Shown here: positions 59,142 to 64,000 of the stretch, piece after piece
How the letters are laid out: each line of letters begins with the position of its first letter
How positions within the stretch are numbered: position 1 is the stretch's first letter
Origin: Siphonodentalium dalli
Taxonomy: Eukaryota > Mollusca > Scaphopoda > Gadilida > Siphonodentaliidae
DNA: 64,000 nt
Assembly (NCBI GenBank): GCA_032622095.1
Contig: CP136062.1
Location: 16,331,710 to 16,395,709, forward strand
Direction: 5' to 3'
Notes under the pieces: model-generated
What the model was told of the DNA's origin: nothing
Seen by the model: only the letters and a program-made list of their open reading frames with translations
Databases searched by the model: none
Program-made: the position numbers and the translations under genes

Positions 59142-59882
59142 AGGGTGGATACACACCAGGCAATTCTTTAAAGATTGGCCATTTATAAATGAACAATCGG
59201 AACCCAAAAAGGCCATTAATATATGGTCAATCGCAACCACGCGAGGCACGCGTCGTCGATTGTCCATACAGAAAGAACCATTAACGCTAATCATTTAATT
59301 TTAATTTTTATTAACTAAATAACGGAGATATTTGAAGAAGTGTTTTTGACTAAATAACGGAAATATTTGAAGAAGTGTTTTTAAAGATGCATGTAATCTC
59401 TGTAAATATCGTGTATTGGCGTTTTACATTCGTGTAATAATTGTTCGCGCGATAACCCAAACTGTGTAATGGATATTTGCATGGAAATCCCAATTTAATG
59501 TTATCACATGGGCTCGTTCTCAGATTATCCGAGCAATCTCAACAAAACGGTATCGTCCTAAAAGAGCTTCAATTTCTGCATATTTTATTTTTGTTTTGGA
59601 TGACCCTGTTTCCAAGAAATGACGAGAAACAAATCAAGTACAAAATCGACGGACTCAAACCACTTTTCGAAATAAATTAAAACTCGTGAAAAACAGCAAC
59701 ATATATCAGACAGGATTTATTCATTTCGGCGTCCATGAAAGAAGACACATTTATGACTGGTCTAGCCAATTGAAATGGGCCGATCGCGAGCTGGCGATTA
59801 ATACTATCAATGATTGGTGGGACCATGTAAAATACATGGATTTTACATATACATAAATTACATACAAGTGTGTATCCACCCT
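59142..59882. mobile_element. 741-bp MITE with AGGGTGGATACACAC inverted ends
   Basis: Left AGGGTGGATACACACC and right GTGTGTATCCACCCT are inverse. Subterminal sequence contains AAAGATTGGCCATTTATAAA and several ATTGGT or CCAATT words. A 67-codon frame at 59477-59680 and a 128-codon minus frame overlapping the right end have no recognisable domain. The terminal AGGGTG suggests hAT, but no 8-bp duplication is visible. Confidence 0.72.
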
Positions 59883-60149
59883 TTGAGTGTATATGAGATT
59901 TAATTTTCCGCATTGAGTCTTAGTTCGATATTCGTGTGATATTCGCATGAAGTTAGTTTCACGTTCGATATTCGACTTAGAAAATTTCAACACAAATAAA
60001 TTTTCTGTTTGTGCGGGAGGGGCATGCCAAATGTCCAGTTCGTGCTCACCCACACGCATTTTCCTGTTTTCCCAGACCATAGATGGAGTAACAACTATAT
60101 CTATACATGTTTCAATGATTCGTACGTGCATGTACATACTTGCTACAGG

Positions 60150-60705
60150 CGCTCTTTATTATTACCAATCATGTCGACAATAAACTAACAAGGAACGCTC
60201 TTTATAATTACCACTCACGTCAGCAATACAATAGCAAGGAACGCGCTTTAGTATTACCACACATATCACTAAACTCTCTTTAAAATTACCAATCATGTCG
60301 ACAATAAACTAACAAGGACTGCTCTTTGTGGTTACCACACAATGTCGGCAATAAATTAATAAGGACTGCTCTTTGTGGTTACCACACATGTCAGTAATAA
60401 ACTAACAAGGAACGCTCTTTGTGGTTACCACACAATGTCGGCAATAAATTAATAAGGACTGCTCTTTGTGGTTACCACACATGTCAGTAATAAACTAACA
60501 AGGAACGCTCTTTGTGGTTACCACACAATGTCGGCAATAAATTAATAAGGACGGCTCTTTATGATTACCACACATGTCAGTAATAAACTAACAAGGAACG
60601 CTCTTTGTGGTTACCACACAATGTCGGCAATAAATTAATAAGGACTGCTCTTTATGATTACCACACATGTCAGTAATAAAATAACAAGAAACGCTCTTTA
60701 TTGCT
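60150..60705. repeat. ~46-bp tandem repeat that becomes a ~92-bp dimer array
   Basis: Early units are single (CGCTCTTTATAATTACCACT). From about 60300 two variants alternate: GGAACGCTCTTTGTGGTTAC followed by CACACAATGTCGGCAATAAATTAAT, and GGACTGCTCTTTGTGGTTAC followed by CACACATGTCAGTAATAAACTAAC. The dimer is then repeated as a block about four times. Confidence 0.92.
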
Positions 60706-60934
60706 CATCGCTAAAGTCCCGAAAATTTCTAAATGCTACGACTTGAGTATCTCATTCTGTGACACATAAAGTATTATTTAAGGGGCAGACGCACGTTTTG
60801 CATAAATACAATCAAAAATTGGCAAGATATTTTTAACAAAGAATATCTTTGGATATATCAGGCTAAAACTCTTGAATTTTACATATCGTCTTCATTGTAT
60901 ATAAACTCTGAGCAATCATTAAAGACATATTATG

Positions 60935-61279
60935 TGTTCGGAGCATGAAACTGATCAGTTAGTACTCATGTGCTTTGCCAACTGGAGGAATGTAGCATTC
61001 TACTAACATCAAATATCAAGCAAATCGACCATACCACTCCAAAGAAAACATCGTCTGAACTATGCTCAATTGTAAATATTTATCGATTCGGGACGCATCT
61101 ATCGGCGATAAACTAACGAAAACGATTTTGCCATCGAGAGTCACTGCATTTAATTAATATATAAGAATGGCGGTGTGTGTTGTCAATTTACATATAATAT
61201 TTGTAAAACAACTGCTTTGAGCAAGATTATTCTCCATTTCTATATGATCACCCCACCGGAGTGTTTCACATCACGTTAA
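60935..61279. mobile_element. TTAA-ended element carrying the U2-type promoter flank, copy 2
   Basis: The left part (60943-61013) matches the U2 upstream flank at 21158-21239: CATGAAACTGATCAGTTAGT and AACTGGAGGAATGTAGCATT. Beyond the equivalent of +1 the sequence is not U2: AAGCAAATCGACCATACCACTCC, then GGCGATAAACTAACGAAAACG, ending GAGTGTTTCACATCACGTTAA with TTAA at 61276-61279. The same order is present at 63490-63843. Confidence 0.72.
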
Positions 61280-61464
61280 GAGACGACAACAAGAATGGAG
61301 CTTAATACATATGAGAGGTTGAACATATTATATTTTGTTGTCCCTTTCGGTACTACGAACCTCCAGAATAATTAATAATTTCACACAGCAATCCAATCAC
61401 CAAAATAACATATTGTCTTGGCTCTAATTACACAATATAACATCATACCCCCCCCCCCAAACAT

Positions 61465-61632
61465 TATATAAGGATTAACTGTCGTGTGGACTGTTTTTTA
61501 TGGAGATGTAACCGTGAGGTAAGTGGTCATAACTTGTGTAAAACCCGAAGGGTTTTACATACAAGTTATGACCACTTACCTCACGGTTACATCTCCATAA
61601 AAACAGTCCACATGACAGTTAATCCTTATATT
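61465..61632. repeat. Near-perfect 168-bp palindrome
   Basis: ATATAAGGATTAACTGTC at the left pairs with GACAGTTAATCCTTATAT at the right, and complementarity continues to a centre near 61548 (AAACCCGAAGGGTTT). Visible differences are few: GTCGTGTGG versus CCACATGAC, one T in the T-run, and a TGTGT versus CATAC mismatch near the centre. The outer TTAACTGTC words hint at a TTAA foldback MITE. Transcribed, it would fold into a long hairpin. Confidence 0.93.
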
Positions 61633-62178
61633 TATATACATTTAGCGAAAAAGCCACTTTTGTAATGTATTTAAATCGAAAAGTGTATCGTGACAAAACC
61701 AGCCCAAAATAACCCATAGCACCCTTGGCAAAAGTTAACAGGAACAATTGAAACCCGATGATTTATTAAGTCAATCCTGCGCGAATCCAAATGCGCCCAA
61801 AACATTACGCGTTCGTCTTTCCAAACCCAAATGACGTATCGATGTTGTTATGAGCTTGCAGTTATGAGCTGTTGCGCATTCACCGAGAAATAATTGCAAC
61901 TAGCCACGTGGGCGCCGACCAATCAGAATGCTGGATTTAGTGATGATCACACTTAGTATGTAAATATAATGAAAAATAAAGCAGTCACAAATATCCAAGC
62001 CCATGCAATGAAAACAAATGTTGATATGTAGTGTGATCCACTCAAGCAGTGAGCAATCATCTGGAATTAGGCCGCAGTGTTAAGAGGTATGGTGGTCAGC
62101 TTTAACTTGGTTATGAATCCATGACCCCGAACTCATCTCAGCCAAACTATTCATTGATCAAGAGGCATCACATGCAAC
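61633..62178. other. No gene seen
   Basis: Mixed sequence without repeats or credible ORFs. ATTTAGTGATGATCACACT near 61937 is a short local palindrome. Confidence 0.45.
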
Positions 62179-62785
62179 TAGGGTCCGCGCTGGACAAAAA
62201 ATTACTTTTGCCAAATAATTTGCAAAATGAAGATATTTGTTGCCAAATTATTTTAGCAATTGCCAAATTCTATCCCTGATAGTATCATTTTCTGCAACCT
62301 TAAGTCTTATGTTTCGACACTCGTGGTTTGAACGACTTTTGATACGGATAGAAAAGCAGTTAGTTAATAACTAATTGTATTCGCATCTCTATTGTGGTGT
62401 ATCGTATAACAATAAGCCAATCATCGAACAATAGAATGGTAGAAGGGTTGCTTCATCAGAAGGGCACATCACAGGAGGATTAGCTATGTAAACACTACCA
62501 CCACACTAAATACTAGTAATCCCTCCAACCATTGGTTCTATTTCAATGAGATTAACTCTATCTTAATAGATGTGTTAACTTTTTCTAAACCTTATAAAAC
62601 ACAACTAATATAATTATGTTGTAAGAGTTTCCTGAAATGAATTATATTGATTCACCAATATTTTTCAACTTTCTTGAGGAATTAAAAAGTGACTTGCCAA
62701 AACTTTTGCCAAATGAAAATATTTTTTGCCAAATGTGAACTATTTTTGCCATTGGCAAATTTGGCAAGTGGAAGCGCGAGCCCTC
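62179..62785. mobile_element. ~607-bp hAT-like MITE with AGGGYYCGCGCT ends
   Basis: Left TAGGGTCCGCGCTGGAC and right GAAGCGCGAGCCCTC are imperfect inverses. Both ends continue into TTTTGCCAAAT-type words (62205-62270; 62690-62770) in opposite orientation. CAGGGCTCGCGCTTGG-type ends are hAT-like in my judgement. No target duplication is clear. Confidence 0.68.
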
Positions 62786-63284
62786 AAATATATAAAATGA
62801 TTTATTGGTAGTTGCCTTTTTAAAGGCCCACATAATTTTCGAGACGCCGATTATTTTTTTTTATAGGTACTTGATATACGGTTTTAATAACAATCTATGC
62901 CATAAAACATGATTAAAATACTATAATTCATCACTATTTGAAACATCTGTGTCTCAGAAGATGCCCACAGAGAAGTAGAAAACTGCTCAAATCATAGAAA
63001 GACTTCCCCACTTTGGCTCCCAACTTTTTCAATGGAAGGGGAAGAACTCTATCTTTAATGTATAGAGTTATTCCCCCTGCATTGAAAATCATACTGCTTT
63101 TTACTGCAAGCTAGATGACAAAACTCAACAAAACAACATGTTCACAGTTTATTACACCTGATAAGTTGATAATACAATGCTTTTGAGCTTCCTCTTTCAA
63201 ATGGTATATAATATGACATATATTTTATATAATGTAATCTGGGGGTTCGAAAATTAAGTAGGCCTTTAAATGAAAATAATAAAA
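62786..63284. other. No gene; one small hairpin
   Basis: GAACTCTATC...TATAGAGTT at 63046-63069 and TTTTCAATG...CATTGAAAA around it (63028-63089) form a hairpin-like structure with flanking GGGGAA and TTCCCCC. No credible ORF. Confidence 0.5.
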
Positions 63285-63520
63285 CATATTATGGACTTGT
63301 TCGTGTGCTCGAAACTGATAAACATATTATGGACTTGTTCGTGTGCTCGAAACTGATAAACATATTATGGACTTGTTCGTGTGCTCGAAACTGATAAACA
63401 TATTATGGACTTGTTCGTGTGCTCGAAACTGATAAACATATTATGGACTTGTTCGTGTGCTCGAAACTGATAAATTCATATTATGGACTTGTTCGTGTGC
63501 TCGAAACTGATAAATTCGTA
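63285..63520 (+). repeat. 38-41-bp tandem repeat of the U2-type promoter block
   Basis: Six copies of the unit ATTATGGACTTGTTCGTGTG then CTCGAAACTGATAA. The first five are at a 38-bp spacing (63305, 63343, 63381, 63419, 63457) and the last at about 41 bp. The unit equals the distal half of the flank that precedes the U2-headed RNA at 21158-21190. Confidence 0.92.
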
Positions 63521-63843
63521 TGCAGGCGCTATACCAATTGGAGGAATGAAGCATTTTATTAACATCGCAGAAAATCTCAAGCAAATCGACCATACCACTC
63601 CATAGAATACTTCGTGTGAAAATTGTAAATATTTACTTCTCGATTCGTGAAGCATCTATCGGCGATAAACTAACGAAAACGATTTCGCCATCAAAAGTCA
63701 CTTTATTTAAATAATATATAAGAATGACGATGTGTGTAGTTAATTTGGATATATAGTATTTGTAAAAATAATTAATTTGAGCAAGATTATTTATTCTCCA
63801 TTTCTATTTGATCACCATACCGGAGTGCTTCACATCACTTTAA
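63521..63843. mobile_element. TTAA-ended element carrying the U2-type promoter flank, copy 3
   Basis: CAATTGGAGGAATGAAGCATT, AACATCGCAGAAAATCTCAA, GCAAATCGACCATACCACTCC, GGCGATAAACTAACGAAAACG and CGGAGTGCTTCACATCACTT follow in the same order as at 60935-61279. It ends in TTAA at 63840-63843. Confidence 0.78.
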
Positions 63844-64000
63844 TTCAACCCATCGCCGGGATTTATTCCATTCTATACTACACCGTCATTGACTAGTATT
63901 TAACCCAGATGAAATGTTCAGATAATAAGTTTAACCCTTTCTATACCACACCATCATTGATTAGTATTTAACCCAGAGGAAATGTTCAGATAATAAGTTT
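63844..64000. repeat. Start of another 66-bp TTAA-family repeat, cut by the window edge
   Basis: Two and a bit units with TTCTATACTACACCGTCATT, GAAATGTTCAGATAATAAGTTT and AACCCTTTCTATACCAC match the 66-bp units at 23836-24430, but with TTTAACCCAG in place of TTCCCTTAGG. The array continues beyond the window. Confidence 0.85.

Overview
This window is eukaryotic, AT-rich nuclear DNA that is almost entirely repeats. It carries an animal-type Nudix CoA-diphosphatase ORF, the 5' end of a U2 snRNA, and many short non-autonomous DNA transposons (TTAA-flanked, 8-bp-duplication hAT-like, Helitron-like, foldback). That mix suggests a metazoan, probably an invertebrate. Marine lophotrochozoan or mollusc is my guess from the repeat style, not something the sequence proves. 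There are no bacterial operons, CRISPR arrays or rRNA genes.

Layout. 1-2.2 kb: 45-bp minisatellite. 2.3-4.4 kb: hairpin and hAT-like MITEs, one with a perfect 8-bp target duplication. 4.67-5.76 kb: 30-bp array in which most units carry a perfect CRE octamer. 6.8-7.3 kb and 15.4-16.4 kb: short transposons with palindromic ends. 7.95-15.15 kb: ~175-bp inverted repeats enclosing a 4.7-kb, 18-bp minisatellite. 17.8-18.05 kb: a weak minus-strand ORF. 18.6-20.1 kb: a 1.5-kb hAT-like element with a perfect 8-bp duplication. 21.16-21.56 kb: a U2-headed structured RNA locus with a promoter-like flank. 22.05-22.64 kb: a tRNA-like sequence split in its anticodon loop by a hairpin transposon. 22.99-23.82 kb: the one convincing protein gene. 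23.8-26.2 kb: a TTAA MITE, then tandem Helitron-like copies carrying five NRF1-type palindromes. 28.0-34.0 kb: a 6-kb element with ~1-kb inverted arms. 34.06-34.31 kb: a CpG-rich palindromic MITE. 36.3-40.0 kb: a 3.7-kb foldback element whose inner arms are tandem repeats. 41.5-42.3 kb: a 486-bp tandem duplication. 42.9-53.8 kb: an 11-kb satellite with a 46-bp monomer and higher-order structure, broken by one insertion. 54.2-64 kb: more minisatellites, MITEs and a near-perfect 168-bp hairpin, ending in copies of the U2-type promoter flank and of the 23.8-kb TTAA-family repeat.

How the parts relate. This is a repeat landscape, not a set of cooperating genes. Two themes stand out. Many MITEs are nested palindromes, with hairpins inside their terminal inverted repeats. 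Several repeats also carry regulatory-looking motifs in bulk: CRE in the 4.7-kb array, NRF1-like sites in the Helitrons, YY1-like sites in the long inverted repeats, and splice-site-like AG-GT junctions in the 18-bp array. The most unusual locus is the U2-headed RNA: its upstream flank recurs twice at 60.9-63.8 kb without the U2 body.
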